Shown here: positions 35,178 to 45,368 of the stretch, one piece after another
Layout: each line of letters opens with the position of its first letter
Position numbering within the stretch: the stretch's first letter is position 1
Assembly (NCBI RefSeq): GCF_030719295.1
Contig: NZ_CP120998.1
Coordinates: 248,001-312,000 of the forward strand
Origin: Streptomyces sp. Mut1
Lineage (GTDB): Bacteria; Actinomycetota; Actinomycetes; Streptomycetales; Streptomycetaceae
Length of the DNA stretch: 64,000 nucleotides
Direction of reading: 5' to 3'
Position numbers and translations under genes: made by a program
The notes under the pieces: generated by a model
The model's input: only the letters and a program-made list of their open reading frames with translations
The model's database searches: none
Told to the model about the DNA's origin: nothing

Positions 35178-36100
35178 GCCGCGGCGTCCTTCCTGAGCTC
35201 CAGGGCCCTTGCGAACATCTCTTCGGTGAATCCTTCGTAGTCCGAGTCGAGCCCCGTCACGGCCCCGGGGACGGACCGGTCGCCGTTCGCCCGCTGTTCC
35301 GCCAGCTCGTGGACAAGCAGACCGCGCTTCCGCACCAGCCTGGCCACCGACTCCGTGTGCCCGATGAGGTGCTTGAACATGTGGGCCTCCGCACCCAGCA
35401 CCTTCTGCACCTGGAGCCGCACATCGGCGTGGATACCGCTGTAGTTGCGCCCGGTGTCGAACAGCAGTACGCCGAGCAGCGCGATGTGCGGATTGATGTG
35501 GCTGACGAACTTGACGTAGGAGAACTCGAGCCCGATCTGTGCGAGACCGTCCTCCGCGCCCCCGTCGCTCTTGACCGGGATGACCAGCCAACGCGCGGCC
35601 GCCAGGGCGAGACGCTGGAGCGACGGGTTCTCCGGCGGGGTGTCGAGCACGATGATCTGGTACCGGTGCGCGATCGGCAGCAGGCACGTCAGCAGCCGCA
35701 GATACGCCTGCGGGCCTTCCTTGGCGAGAAGCGTGTGGAAGAAGATTCCGAACTCGTCGCCGAGCGCGGGACCGCCCAGGACGACATCCAGGTTCTCCCG
35801 CACGTTCTCGACCGGAGTCAGCGGTGCGCCGGTGCGCAGCGACTCGATCAGCCCCGCTCCCCCGTCGTTCCACTCGGCCCGCTTGTACCCGAGCTCGCGC
35901 GCGATGTTGCCCTGCGCGTTGCAGTCGATGATGAGGGTGCGCAGTCCGCTGCGAGCGGCCTTGCCCGCGGCGTTAGCGGAGATGGACGACTTGCCGACGC
36001 CCCCCTTGCCGTTGCCGAACATGAAGATGTGCGACAGCGACTCCCAGGGGATGCCGTGGGGCTGCGCATGAGCGTCAGGCGCTTCGAAGGGGCTGGCCAT
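35174..36100 (-). CDS. parA: ParA-family partition ATPase
   Basis: A 308-residue ParA/Soj ATPase: deviant Walker A in FMFGNGKGGVGKSSISANAA, LRTLIIDCNAQGNIARELGY (Walker A' region), and YQIIVLDTPPENPSLQRLAL (Walker B). ATG 36100 gives MASPFEAPDAH. It drives low-copy plasmid segregation with its downstream partner. The pair plus the primase and iterons form a compact replication/partition locus between afsA and metF. Confidence 0.9.
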   Translation of the reverse strand: MASPFEAPDAHAQPHGIPWESLSHIFMFGNGKGGVGKSSISANAAGKAARSGLRTLIIDCNAQGNIARELGYKRAEWNDGGAGLIESLRTGAPLTPVENVRENLDVVLGGPALGDEFGIFFHTLLAKEGPQAYLRLLTCLLPIAHRYQIIVLDTPPENPSLQRLALAAARWLVIPVKSDGGAEDGLAQIGLEFSYVKFVSHINPHIALLGVLLFDTGRNYSGIHADVRLQVQKVLGAEAHMFKHLIGHTESVARLVRKRGLLVHELAEQRANGDRSVPGAVTGLDSDYEGFTEEMFARALELRKDAAA

Positions 36101-39100
36101 GGGTCCTCTCACTCTGGTTCAGGCCCGAAAACAGGGCGCGAAGCGCCCCTTTTGAGCTGGTACGGGTGGTCAAACTTCGCTCAGAACGATTCTGCGCTCC
36201 GAGGCGGTCGGAGACGGTGTCCGGTAGGGCCCGAACCTGCCCTCCACGGCACCGAGTCGCCCTCGTGTTCCCCCGTCGTCGCAGCTCATACGGATACTTC
36301 GGGTTGGGAGTCCGGCAAGTGACACCACGTGGCCCGAAGTTGTGAAGGCCGCTTGTGTACGTGCCGTTCGCATCGCATTCCAAGACGTTGACTGCCCGGC
36401 GAGGGAGCCAGTTGGCACCTCAGCAAGGAAAGTCACCTCCAGGAAAGCAGTGAGAGAGGGCGGAGCCCAAGTTAGCACGAAGATCATGACATTCATGGAC
36501 CCACACACCCAGGTATCGGCATCGTGGCCCACGGCCGGGCAGATGTAAGGGCCCACCCGGGGAGTGGTCGGCCACTCCCCCGCCATGCGCACCTGCGTAC
36601 GTGGCTACGGGGTTACTGAGAGACCAAGTTGCCGGCTGGCTTGTCGGCGCATTGCCCGACCCAGTTGTTCCCCGGCCGTGCGTCAGACCCTGTTGCGTGC
36701 AGGCCTGGGGGTGGGACGGCCTGCTGCTTGTCTCCCTTGCACGCGGGTGTGGGTATCTGCCTCAAAGCCTGTTCGCAGTGATGACTGCACGGAAGCTTGC
36801 TGCGGGATGTGCGTACAGGTCGGGCATCAGGCCATGAGGGCGGCAGGCGGGGCGGCGTGTGTGCTGGTCTGCGGGGCCGCAAGCTGGCTGACCGGACGAC
36901 AGGCTTGGCAGCCGACTGAGGGACTTGCCCGCATCTGGGTAGCCCGGGTGATGTCCTGACTCACTGGCCGGCCCGCTTGGAGTTCTGTGGTTCGGCTGGT
37001 GTGGTGACTGGCGGGCAGGCGGATATGCATGCGTCGTTGCAAGCCTGCTGAGGACCTTGCCTGCAACCGTGCCTGTACCTGTGTTTGGGCACAGGTCAAC
37101 GAACTGGCTGGGCGACGGGCATGCATGGGTGCACGCAACTGTGGTGCCATGCCTACCCGGATGCCGACTGCCCGTCCTGTTAAGAGACCGGTTTTGGTAT
37201 TGACGTCCGTGCTCGCATGCACGAACGCCTGAGACTCTGCTGATGGAGCGGTTGGTGCCCCCGCGTGTGTATGGGTGCGAGTGCCAGCCAGCATGCAGGC
37301 TTCTGTCACGGCGTAGACATACGCGTTGAACCAAGTGGATCTGGAAGCCTTCTGAACGGTGTGTTGCCACACCCTTATCCAACCAGCTGGCAAAACCGTC
37401 ATCGATGCGGGAGAGCAGGCCATGGTTCACGCACTGCCTCCTAGTTGTACGCAAGCTTGCACCGATGTTTGCGGTATTGTTTGTTTTCCCAGGTCAGTGA
37501 CCATTTTGACCGCCCTGACCTATGCACTCTAGCGTCGATTCCGCACCATCACCAGTACCTCCAGAACCTGCATGAACGAGGGGCAAAGAGATGCACATCT
37601 GACTGAGGCGCCCCCGTTGGCAAACATGGACTGGTGGCTGCCTTCACGTATCAGCCTCGGTCACTCGCTGCTGATTCCCCACCCGGTGTCTGGCCTCTGG
37701 TATGGCGGCCCACCAGGACGGTCATCCGTTGGGAGAAGCAGGCGTCGTCACCAGTCCATGACCTGTCGGGGGAGTGGCAGGAGTATGCGGCCACGGGGTT
37801 GGGGCATGGTCATGGATCTCGTTGAGTGACGTACTTCCCAGGCCCATGACACAGTGGAAGTATCCCGTCTCGGGCACCCCTTCCGGCCTCCGGAATCAGC
37901 GACACCGCCTCCGCGTCCTCAGCCATCAGGTCGCATCTGTGGCAAGACGTAAGGCGCCACCATCACGCACCCCGGACGTCCTCACTCCGGACAGCGCACT
38001 CGCAAGCTCTCCCCTATGAGGCCTCATCCAACCCGCCCATGGCGCACCATCTCCCCTACAGCGCGCCCACCCTCGCGCACCGCACGCGCCGCAGCCCGAG
38101 CCCTACGAGACGGCGCCTCAGCTCCACGTACCGCCAGACCCCGAGCAGCGATCCACCCCATCGGAGGGCGGCCCCCGAGCGATCCATCGATGACGCTCAC
38201 GCGCTCCCAGGCCCCCTGAATCAATGCCGTCCGCGCTCTCGCCAATGCAGGATCAACGGCCGAGAATCCTCCCATTCGAGACCTCTCACGGTCGCCACAA
38301 CGTGTCACCCCGGCGCCGACAGAAGAGCGGCTCACCGGTGGATTCACCGCGCGGACACGACGTACGCCGGAGGCTCCACGCCGCACAACCGGCAACGGAT
38401 ACGAGCCGCACGAGAAGTGTCCGTCCGTCAAGCGGTCGGCGTTCGGCGGAGGGGCCCGGGAGCGAGCCGTGCCCCCTCCGTCCGCAACGACGTGCCGGCC
38501 GTCCGCATTCGATGACGCTCGACCTCAATCCGCTCGTCGGTACCGATACGGGCCGGCCGGCAGCACCACGTCCCTCAGGAGCATCGGTCCCAGGCCCCTC
38601 GCCGAGCATCGAGCGACAGCAGCGGCCGCGCGGACCCGGAGCAGGCCGCGCCACGTACCTCACCCGAGCCTCGCCCCCTCTCGGGCCCCGGAACCGCACC
38701 ACCCGACGGGCTCGGTCGAGGCGCCCACGACCAGCGGCTGTCCCCCTCGGACGGTCGCTGGTTCGCGGCCCTGGCGAAGAGCGCATCGCGGTGCCGAGGG
38801 GTGCTTCGACATGGCGGCGCGTGTCCGATTCGTACGGGGGAGAGGCACAGGGCCTGATGTGCGCCACCCCGCTCCGGGCGGGGGAGTGGTGGTCCGGTCC
38901 GGAGCGGGGACGCTCGACAGTGGTCCACGGTCCGGCCTCGGCAGAGGATCGTCCGAGGCTCCGACAGCCGGTTTTCGCGTCATGGCGCCGTTCGGGAGAA
39001 CGGCTCTCACAGAAGTTGATCTTGAACTGCGGGGCGGCCGCCTCGACGCGGGTTCGAGCGTTTCACGAGGGACCCTCATGCGAGGGGCCGCATGGTGGAG

Positions 39101-39172
39101 GATCCGAAGCGATGGAAGGAGTCCCCGTGCTGATGGCGGTGACCGGAACCATCAAGGCCGGAGAGGCCGGAC
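36101..39172. other. About 3 kb without credible genes
   Basis: ORFs here are short, overlap on both strands, have no ribosome sites and translate to Cys/His/Arg/Pro-rich sequence with no domain pattern. From 36.5 to 37.5 kb composition is less GC-rich, with many recurring CTTGCCTG/CAGGC words; from 38 to 39.1 kb it is GC-rich again but without codon-position bias. The parA promoter should lie at 36.1-36.5 kb. The rest may be plasmid cis-acting sequence or decayed genes. Nothing else was identified. Confidence 0.55.
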
Positions 39173-40078
39173 GTGACAACGCTGCGTGACACCCTCGCCC
39201 GGCCCGACCCCTCGTTCTCCTTCGAGTTCTTCCCACCGAAGACCGAAGCCGGTATGTACGGCCTGTGGCAGGCGATCCGCCGGATCGAGCGCATCGCACC
39301 CGACTTCGTCTCCGTCACCTACGGAGCGGGCGGCTCCTCGCGCGACCGGACCATCGAGGTGACCAAACGGATCGTCGCCGAAACGACGCTGCGCCCGGTC
39401 GCCCACCTCACCGCGGTCGGCCACTCCGTGGCCCAGCTGCGCCACATCATCGGCCAGTACGCCGACGCGGGCGTACGCGACGTCCTCGTCCTGCGCGGGG
39501 ACCCGCCGGGCGATCCGAACGCACCGTGGATCCCGCACCCGGACGGCTTCCGGCACGCCCACGAACTGGTCTCGCTCGTCCGGGAACTGGGCGACTTCAG
39601 CATCGGGGTGGCGGCCTTCCCCGAACGGCACCCCCGCTCGCCCGACTGGGAGAGCGACATCAGGCACTTCGTCGCCAAGTGCCGGGCCGGCGCCGACTAC
39701 GCCCTGACCCAGATGTTCTTCCACGTAGAGGACTATCTGCGACTGCGCGACCGCGTCGCCGCCGCCGGCTGCGACATCCCGATCATCCCCGAGATCATGC
39801 CCGCCACCGACGCCCGCCAGATCAGCCGCTTCGCGGAACTGAGCGGCGCGGCCTTCCCCGAGGACCTGGCGCACCGCCTGAACGCCGCCCGTGACAACCC
39901 GGCGCACGGATACCGCATCGGCGTCGAGTACGCCACCGCCATGGCCGAGCGGCTGCTCGCCGAAGGCGCACCGGGACTGCACTACATCACGCTCAACCGG
40001 TCGACGGCGGCGCCCGAGATCCACCGCGCCGTGACCGGTTCGAGGAGCGGACGGCGCGTGGAGATGCTCCACCGCTGA
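39173..40078 (+). CDS. metF: 5,10-methylenetetrahydrofolate reductase
   Basis: A 301-residue Met[19 protein letters not shown], then [20 protein letters not shown] and VLRGDPPGD, match the FAD-dependent TIM-barrel enzyme that makes 5-methyl-tetrahydrofolate for methionine synthesis. GTG 39173 is preceded by GGAGAGG and gives the standard N-terminus. No methionine synthase is in the window. It complements metK, sahH and adenosine kinase at 9.5-13.2 kb, although it lies on the other side of the plasmid locus, suggesting the two supply blocks were acquired together. Confidence 0.95.
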   Translation: MTTLRDTLARPDPSFSFEFFPPKTEAGMYGLWQAIRRIERIAPDFVSVTYGAGGSSRDRTIEVTKRIVAETTLRPVAHLTAVGHSVAQLRHIIGQYADAGVRDVLVLRGDPPGDPNAPWIPHPDGFRHAHELVSLVRELGDFSIGVAAFPERHPRSPDWESDIRHFVAKCRAGADYALTQMFFHVEDYLRLRDRVAAAGCDIPIIPEIMPATDARQISRFAELSGAAFPEDLAHRLNAARDNPAHGYRIGVEYATAMAERLLAEGAPGLHYITLNRSTAAPEIHRAVTGSRSGRRVEMLHR

Positions 40079-40111
40079 CGCTCCACCGACCTGCTGAGAG
40101 CGGAGGACCAC

Positions 40112-40306
40112 GTGCACGACACCAAGGAACAGGACGCTCTGTTCGTCCACGAGGCGGCGCGATTCACCCCCGGGGCCTGTCCTGAGGGTCCTCGCGGCCC
40201 CACGAAGACCCTCAGGACAGGCTCCCGCACCGTCCCGCCACTGCTGCTCGCGGGCATCGACGAGGACGACATGGCCGAGCCGCACGTCGTACGCGGCATC
40301 GACTGA
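40112..40306 (+). CDS. Small ORF interrupted by a hairpin, doubtful
   Basis: GTG 40112 follows GGAGGACC at good spacing 34 bases after metF. The N-terminus (MHDTKEQDALFVHEAARF) and the C-terminus (LLLAGIDEDDMAEPHVVRGI) look protein-like, but the middle is formed by a 48-base perfect hairpin. A repeat inserted in frame into a small gene, or a non-coding terminator region, are both possible. Not recognised. Confidence 0.35.
   Translation: MHDTKEQDALFVHEAARFTPGACPEGPRGPTKTLRTGSRTVPPLLLAGIDEDDMAEPHVVRGID
40175..40222. terminator. 16-base-pair hairpin downstream of metF
   Basis: GCCTGTCCTGAGGGTC (40175-40190) pairs perfectly with 40207-40222 around a 16-base loop. It lies 97 bases after the metF stop and could end that transcript. 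It also falls inside the doubtful small ORF, in frame. Confidence 0.55.
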
Positions 40307-40477
40307 CGCCCCCGGTGCGCCGCGTGCCGATCACGACAGGAACTCGACCGGGTCTCAAGTCGCTTGCCCGATACTCCCGATGACCCCTCGACTACCTCCC
40401 GAGGTCAGGCGTACGGGCATCCCGGCTTGACGACGTCCCCTGACACGAGCGAGAGCACCGTTGGATCGGAGTACGCA

Positions 40478-41671
40478 ATGAAGGACGTCGTGAAGGACGT
40501 GATCCGTGAGATCAGCGTCCGCGGCGCACTGCAACAGCCCGCATGGACCGATCTGCTCCAGCTGAACCGGGTCAGGGAGACACTCGCGGCGCGCCCCGCC
40601 CTCGTACGGCCCGACGACGTGGGCACCTTGCGGACGCTGCTCTCCACCGTGGCCTCGGGCAGGGCCCTGGTGGTGCAGTCCGGCGACTGCGCCGAGGACC
40701 CCCAGCAGTGCGGGCCCGAACACGTCGCCCGGAAGGTGGCTGTGCTCGACCTGCTCGCCGGAGTCCTCGGACTGATCGCCGGCAGACCCGTACTGCGCGC
40801 GGGCCGCATCGCGGGGCAGTTCGCCAAGCCCCGGTCCCAGCCCACCGAGGTCGTCGGCGGCGTCGAACTCCCCGTGTTCCGCGGCCACATGGTCAACGGA
40901 CCCGAGGCGGACTCCGAGAGCCGCCGGCTCGACCCGCTGCGCATCCTCACCGGCTACATGGCCGCGGGCGACGCCGTCGAACACCTGGGCTGGCGCGAGC
41001 GCGGCGCCGGGCACCACGCCGTGGGCCCCCAGGTGTGGACGAGCCACGAGGCGCTGCTGCTCGACTACGAGATGCCCCTGCTGCGCACCGACGACGAGGG
41101 GCGGCTCTTCCTCGGCTCCACGCACTGGCCCTGGATCGGGGAGCGCACCCGCCAGCTCGACGGCGCGCACGTCGCCATGCTGTCCCAGGTCGCCAACCCG
41201 GTGGCCTGCAAGGTGGGCCCCACCATGGAACCCGGGGAACTGGTGGCCCTGTGCGAGCGGCTCGACGCCTGGCGCGAACCGGGCCGGCTCACCCTGATCG
41301 CCCGGATGGGCGCCGACAAGGTCGCCGGCCGGCTGCCGCGCCTGGTCGAGGCGGTGCGCGAGGCCGGACACCCCGCCATCTGGCTCACCGACCCGGTGCA
41401 CGGCAATACCGTCACCGCGCCCGGCGGCCACAAGACCCGGATCGTGGAGACCGTCGCGCAGGAGGTCTCGCGCTTCGTGGTGGCCGTACGCGACGCGGGC
41501 GGCGTCCCCGGTGGCCTGCACCTGGAGACGACGCCCGACGACGTCACCGAATGCGCCGACACCGAGGCCGATCTGACCTCCGTCGGCGAGCGCTACACCT
41601 CGTTCTGCGACCCCCGTCTCACCCCGTCGCAGGCCGTGGCCGTGACCTCGGCGTGGGCCGTCCGGTCATGA
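40478..41671 (+). CDS. Class II (plant-type) DAHP synthase, short form
   Basis: A 397-residue enzyme condensing phosphoenolpyruvate and erythrose 4-phosphate, the first shikimate step. VVQSGDCAEDP, RAGRIAGQFAKPRSQPTE, GPQVWTSHEALLLDYE, STHWPWIGERTRQLDGAHV and LTDPVHGNTVTAPGGHKTR are class II signatures. At about 397 residues it is shorter than the housekeeping enzyme (about 450), the form common in antibiotic clusters, where it escapes normal feedback control. Start ATG 40478 gives MKDVVKDVIREI. It would increase chorismate for MqnA; no other chorismate-using enzyme is in the window. Confidence 0.93.
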   Translation: MKDVVKDVIREISVRGALQQPAWTDLLQLNRVRETLAARPALVRPDDVGTLRTLLSTVASGRALVVQSGDCAEDPQQCGPEHVARKVAVLDLLAGVLGLIAGRPVLRAGRIAGQFAKPRSQPTEVVGGVELPVFRGHMVNGPEADSESRRLDPLRILTGYMAAGDAVEHLGWRERGAGHHAVGPQVWTSHEALLLDYEMPLLRTDDEGRLFLGSTHWPWIGERTRQLDGAHVAMLSQVANPVACKVGPTMEPGELVALCERLDAWREPGRLTLIARMGADKVAGRLPRLVEAVREAGHPAIWLTDPVHGNTVTAPGGHKTRIVETVAQEVSRFVVAVRDAGGVPGGLHLETTPDDVTECADTEADLTSVGERYTSFCDPRLTPSQAVAVTSAWAVRS

Positions 41672-41744
41672 CCGCACCGGTGCCGGATCCGTGCTTCCCG
41701 GTCGTTGCCGCGCCACCGGGTCAGCCGCCGGAACAGTCGCCCGA

Positions 41745-41942
41745 TCAGTCGCCGCGCGGGCGCCTGGGGGAGCGGGACAGAAGCTCGTACAGCTCGTCCA
41801 GATCGTATTCGGCGCGCTGCGGGCTGCCGAAGCGGGTGATCTTCCCCCGGCTCACCCACTTGCGGATGGTCGCCGGGCTGACGCCCGCGGCCAGCGCGGC
41901 CAGTTCGGTCGGTACGGTGCGCCGGCGCCCTTCGGCCGTCAC
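41745..41942 (-). CDS. Small MerR-type helix-turn-helix protein, 65 aa
   Basis: The protein VPTELAALAAGVSPATIRKW, then VSRGKITRFGSPQRAEYDLD, is a single winged-helix unit of the MerR/excisionase type with an Arg-rich tail. GTG 41942 overlaps the stop of the upstream gene (GTGA), so the two are coupled. Such pairs occur on Streptomyces mobile elements and near clusters. It may regulate its partner or act as an excisionase; no integrase is present. Confidence 0.7.
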   Translation of the reverse strand: MTAEGRRRTVPTELAALAAGVSPATIRKWVSRGKITRFGSPQRAEYDLDELYELLSRSPRRPRGD

Positions 41943-42583
41943 GCCGCACCGCCCGTCCGGTCGGTGTCCTGCCGGGTCCGGCCGGACAGCAGCAGCCACT
42001 CCCTGGGCGGCACCGTGTGCCCGGCGTCGCAGGCGACCTGGGAGTAGACCGAGTCACGGGTACCCGACAGCGTGGCGTGCAGCCGGGCCGTACAGCCGCT
42101 GTGGCAGCACAGGCCGAGGGAGACCTCGTAGGACCGGGGGCCGAGCAGTGAGCGTGCCGATTCGAGGAGTGCGGTCAGTTCGGCGTCCAGGTCCTGGGCC
42201 GCCGGGTGTTCGGCCAGCCACCGGACATGGCCGGCCAGGAAGCGGAGGAGCGTCGGGACCTCCGTACCGGGCACGGGCGGAAGCCCGCGCTCGGAGACCA
42301 CGAGCCCGGCCCAGGAGCACAGGAGATCGGTGACCTGCGAACGCAGCGTCAGCATCCGGTCGTCGAGGCGCAGGCCCACCGGCTGGGTGCCGCTGACACG
42401 CTCCACCGGCCCTCCGCTCAGGACGGCCAGCTCCTCCTCGCTGTCCCGGTAGACCTCTTTGACGTCCCGCAACTTTGCGCTCAGTCTTTCCGCCGGAGAA
42501 TCCAGCGACGATTCCGCTTCGGGTGCGTAGTGATGACTCTTGGATCGTTGTGATGCTTCCGAGTAATCCTGCTGATGCTGCAC
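41939..42583 (-). CDS. Conserved hypothetical protein, OvmZ-like
   Basis: A 214-residue protein beginning at GTG 42583. A helical middle (MLTLRSQVTDLLCSWAGLVV, LLRFLAGHVRWLAEHPAAQD) is followed by a Cys-rich segment LGLCCHSGCTARLHATLSG and a later CDAGHTVPP, a possible metal site. The pattern resembles proteins annotated OvmZ from the oviedomycin (angucyclinone) cluster, always beside a small HTH; this is from memory. Function unknown. Confidence 0.6.
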   Translation of the reverse strand: MQHQQDYSEASQRSKSHHYAPEAESSLDSPAERLSAKLRDVKEVYRDSEEELAVLSGGPVERVSGTQPVGLRLDDRMLTLRSQVTDLLCSWAGLVVSERGLPPVPGTEVPTLLRFLAGHVRWLAEHPAAQDLDAELTALLESARSLLGPRSYEVSLGLCCHSGCTARLHATLSGTRDSVYSQVACDAGHTVPPREWLLLSGRTRQDTDRTGGAA

Positions 42584-43141
42584 GATTTTGGCCTCGCATC
42601 CCCTGTAGACCGAGCGTCCTGTTCTTACGGTCGGCGTCCTCGTGACGGCCGGAACGTGCCCATGCCTTCCGGCTCGTCACCTTGCTGAGATGTCCCCATG
42701 TGGGCGTGGGAGTAATCACGCCATAACCAAATCGGGCGAAGAGGGCATTTACTTCGCCGGTACGGTGTCGGCCATATGCCCATCAATTGTCGCGCCCGCC
42801 GACTCGGACGTGTCAAGAAGGCCTCGTGTGCGTCGCATCACTTCCCTCGGGACTCACTACAGATCAACCAACTGGCCCACCGGAAAACTGTTGTTGACAT
42901 CTGTCACGGGCAACTGTCACACTTCTCGCGGGCCACTGGTCTGCGCAAATCCGGATCGGTGTCCGATCCAGGGCAGCCGGCGCAAGGCTCCGCTCCCTTA
43001 TTGCCACCCGCGCCTTCCGCGCGGTGGCTTCCTTCCCTTCCGGCACACCCATTGCGTGCCCGTCTGCATTCGCTCAAGCGGTATTCATGCCAGACTCCAG
43101 CGGTTTTCATGCCGACCACGACACCCAGCCTTGAGGGCTTC
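42584..43141. promoter_or_regulatory. Divergent control region before the tailoring operon
   Basis: No convincing gene lies in these 558 bases. A TTGACA at 42894-42899 is followed by CTGTCAC repeated with a 13-base period (42901-42920), a possible -35 box with activator direct repeats of the kind SARPs recognise, although their usual period is 11. This would drive the rightward genes from 43142. AT content is raised between 42.7 and 42.9 kb. Confidence 0.4.
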
Positions 43142-44041
43142 ATGGATCAGCAGGACAGAAATCACGGATACGCGCGTCATTGCGCTCAGGCAGTGAACGC
43201 GCTTCATTCAATTCCCTATTTCACAAGCGATTTGGCCACCGAAGTCGGGCCGTTCGGCATCGATGATCATTCGAGCGTCTACCTTGCCGGCCGCGCGTCC
43301 GCACTGGGCATCGTGGACCCCGCTGTGGTGACTGCTGTATTCAACTCCTTCGCCCCCCGTCTCGTCGCCGAAAGAATTCCCGCGCTCTGGGATCTCATAT
43401 CGCCCGGACAGGCCCTGCGGGCCCGCGAGAACGCCGTCGCCGCCGCCCTCGAACGCCTGCTGGGGACCGAGACCGTGCGCTCCGCGGAGCTGTCGGAGGC
43501 GGCGAAGCTCGCGACCGCCGCGGCCGAGGCGGGTGCGCTGCCCGGACGCCCGCTGTACGCGGCGAACTCCGCGCTCGACCTGCCGGAACGCCCCCACACG
43601 GCCCTGTGGCACGCGGCGACGATGCTGCGCGAGCACCGGGGCGACGGACACGTCGCCGTCCTCGGCCACTTCGAACTGACCGGCGTCGACTCGCTCGTGA
43701 TCGACTGCGCCAGCAGCCACGGCATGGCCAAGGAGATCGTCATGCCCATGCGCGGCTGGACGGAGGCCGAGTGGTCGGCCGGACGGGAGCGCCTCGCCGA
43801 CCGCGGACTGGTCGACGCGGAGGGCAGGATCACCCCGCGCGGCACGGCGCTCAGGGACGAAGTGGAGGCGGAGACGACCCGGCTCGACCGCCGCCCCTAC
43901 GACGCCCTGGGAGCCGCGGGCGTCGAACGGCTGGCCCGCTACGTGCACCGGCTCGTCGGGACCGCCGCCGACGCCGGGGTCTTCCCGCCCCCGCTGCGCG
44001 GCTTCTTCGCGCCCGCGGCCGATGTCTGGAACGCGCTCTGA
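43142..44041 (+). CDS. SCO6650/SalK-family helix-turn-helix protein, 299 aa
   Basis: The protein contains YFTSDLATEVGPFGI, YLAGRASALGIVDPAVVTAV and LWHAATMLREHRGDGHVAVL, the pattern of the family annotated SCO6650 or SalK, with a C-terminal winged-helix-like half (WSAGRERLADRGLVDAEGRI). These proteins are common in Streptomyces, often next to regulators or oxygenases; their role is unsettled. ATG 43142 follows TGAGGG. It is the first gene of the rightward tailoring run, 31 bases before the P450. Confidence 0.7.
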   Translation: MDQQDRNHGYARHCAQAVNALHSIPYFTSDLATEVGPFGIDDHSSVYLAGRASALGIVDPAVVTAVFNSFAPRLVAERIPALWDLISPGQALRARENAVAAALERLLGTETVRSAELSEAAKLATAAAEAGALPGRPLYAANSALDLPERPHTALWHAATMLREHRGDGHVAVLGHFELTGVDSLVIDCASSHGMAKEIVMPMRGWTEAEWSAGRERLADRGLVDAEGRITPRGTALRDEVEAETTRLDRRPYDALGAAGVERLARYVHRLVGTAADAGVFPPPLRGFFAPAADVWNAL

Positions 44042-44072
44042 CCCCGCAGCCCGCCCCCGGAGAGGACCAGCC

Positions 44073-45335
44073 ATGACGCTGTCGACGCCGACACCGGCGC
44101 AACCACCCGCCGCCCTGTTCTCGCCCGCCTACTACCAGGACCCGCACACCACCCTCGCCTGGCTGCGGGAGAACTCCCCGGTCCACGAGTTCCGCTTCCC
44201 GGCCGGCGACGTAAGAACCTGGCTCGTGACCCGCTACGACGACGTCAAGGCCGTACTCGCCGACCAGCGCTACAGCGCGGAGGCCTCCACCTGGGCCAAC
44301 GACGAGTTCCGCGCCGCCGGCCTGGTCGCCGCCGAGGGCACCATCCTGGGGCGTGGCATCTCCGTGGTCGACCCGCCGCACCACACCAAGCTGCGGCGGC
44401 GGGCGATGGGGGCCTTCACCACCCGGCGGGTGGAACAGTGGCGCACGACCGTCCAGGAACAGGTCGACCGGGTCCTCGCCGACTGCGCGCGCCGCGACAC
44501 CTTCGACGTCATGGACGACTACGCGGGCGAGGTGTCCGCCGGCGTCCTGGGCGAGATCCTCGGCATGCGCATCGAACGCCACCGCGAACTGGTCAGCGCG
44601 CTCAACGAGGCGTTCCCGTCCGACCCCGCGCTCATGCACAAGGTGCCCGAGGCGTTCGGCCGGATCTGCGAGTACGCGGCCGAACTGGTCGCCGACAAGC
44701 GCAGCAAGCCCGCCGACGACCTGACCTCCGCCCTGATCCGGGGCGTGGACGACGACGAGGAGCTGACCGAGGACGAGCTGATCGGCCTCGTCGCCGCCAT
44801 CATCATGGGCGGCAGCGACACCGTGCGCGGCTTCATCGGCAACGCCGTCCTCTCGCTGCTCGACCACCCCGGCCAGGCCGAGCTGCTGCGGGCCCGGCCC
44901 GAGCTGGCCGAACCGGCCGTCGAGGAACTCCTGCGCTACGACGGGGCGCTGAGCACCGCCCTGTTCCGGGTCACCACACAGGAGGTGGAACTCGCCGGCA
45001 CCGTCCTGCCCGCAGGTGCCCCGGTGATCGTCGGACTCCTGGCGGCCAACCGCGACCCGCGCCGCTTCGAACGGCCCGAGCTGCTGGACCTCGGGCGCCA
45101 GGGCCACCGGCACGTCGGCTTCGGGCACGGGCTGCACAACTGCCTGGGCGCGGCACTGGCCCGTCTGGAGGGCGCCATCGCCATCCCCGCCCTCATCGAC
45201 CGCTTCCCGGAACTGGTCCTCGACGCGCCCCGGGACTCCGTGCGGTACATCGACAACTGGGCGATCCGCCGCCTGGTCGCGCTGCCCGTCGCCGCGTCGC
45301 CGAAGGCCGCCGCGCGGGCATCCCGGGAGGCCTGA
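44073..45335 (+). CDS. Cytochrome P450
   Basis: A 420-residue bacterial P450. The I-helix reads IIMGGSDTVRGFIGNAV (Gly replacing the usual Ala before Gly), the ExxR pair is EELLRYD...R, and the heme loop is HVGFGHGLHNCLGAALAR with the ligand Cys. It is soluble, without a membrane anchor, and followed by its ferredoxin gene. It likely hydroxylates or couples the angucyclinone. GGAGAGG precedes ATG 44073. Substrate and site are unknown. Confidence 0.95.
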   Translation: MTLSTPTPAQPPAALFSPAYYQDPHTTLAWLRENSPVHEFRFPAGDVRTWLVTRYDDVKAVLADQRYSAEASTWANDEFRAAGLVAAEGTILGRGISVVDPPHHTKLRRRAMGAFTTRRVEQWRTTVQEQVDRVLADCARRDTFDVMDDYAGEVSAGVLGEILGMRIERHRELVSALNEAFPSDPALMHKVPEAFGRICEYAAELVADKRSKPADDLTSALIRGVDDDEELTEDELIGLVAAIIMGGSDTVRGFIGNAVLSLLDHPGQAELLRARPELAEPAVEELLRYDGALSTALFRVTTQEVELAGTVLPAGAPVIVGLLAANRDPRRFERPELLDLGRQGHRHVGFGHGLHNCLGAALARLEGAIAIPALIDRFPELVLDAPRDSVRYIDNWAIRRLVALPVAASPKAAARASREA

Positions 45336-45368
45336 CGTGCGTGCCCCCAACGGCCCCGGGCGGCCGTC

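Noticed and set aside
36762..37454. A 230-codon minus-strand ORF in the gene-poor region
   Set aside because: Cys/His/Ser-rich translation without domain pattern, no ribosome site, overlapping ORFs of equal length on both strands.
38224..39189. A 321-codon ORF before metF
   Set aside because: Arg/Pro-rich composition, no codon-position bias and no start signal; it also overlaps the metF start.
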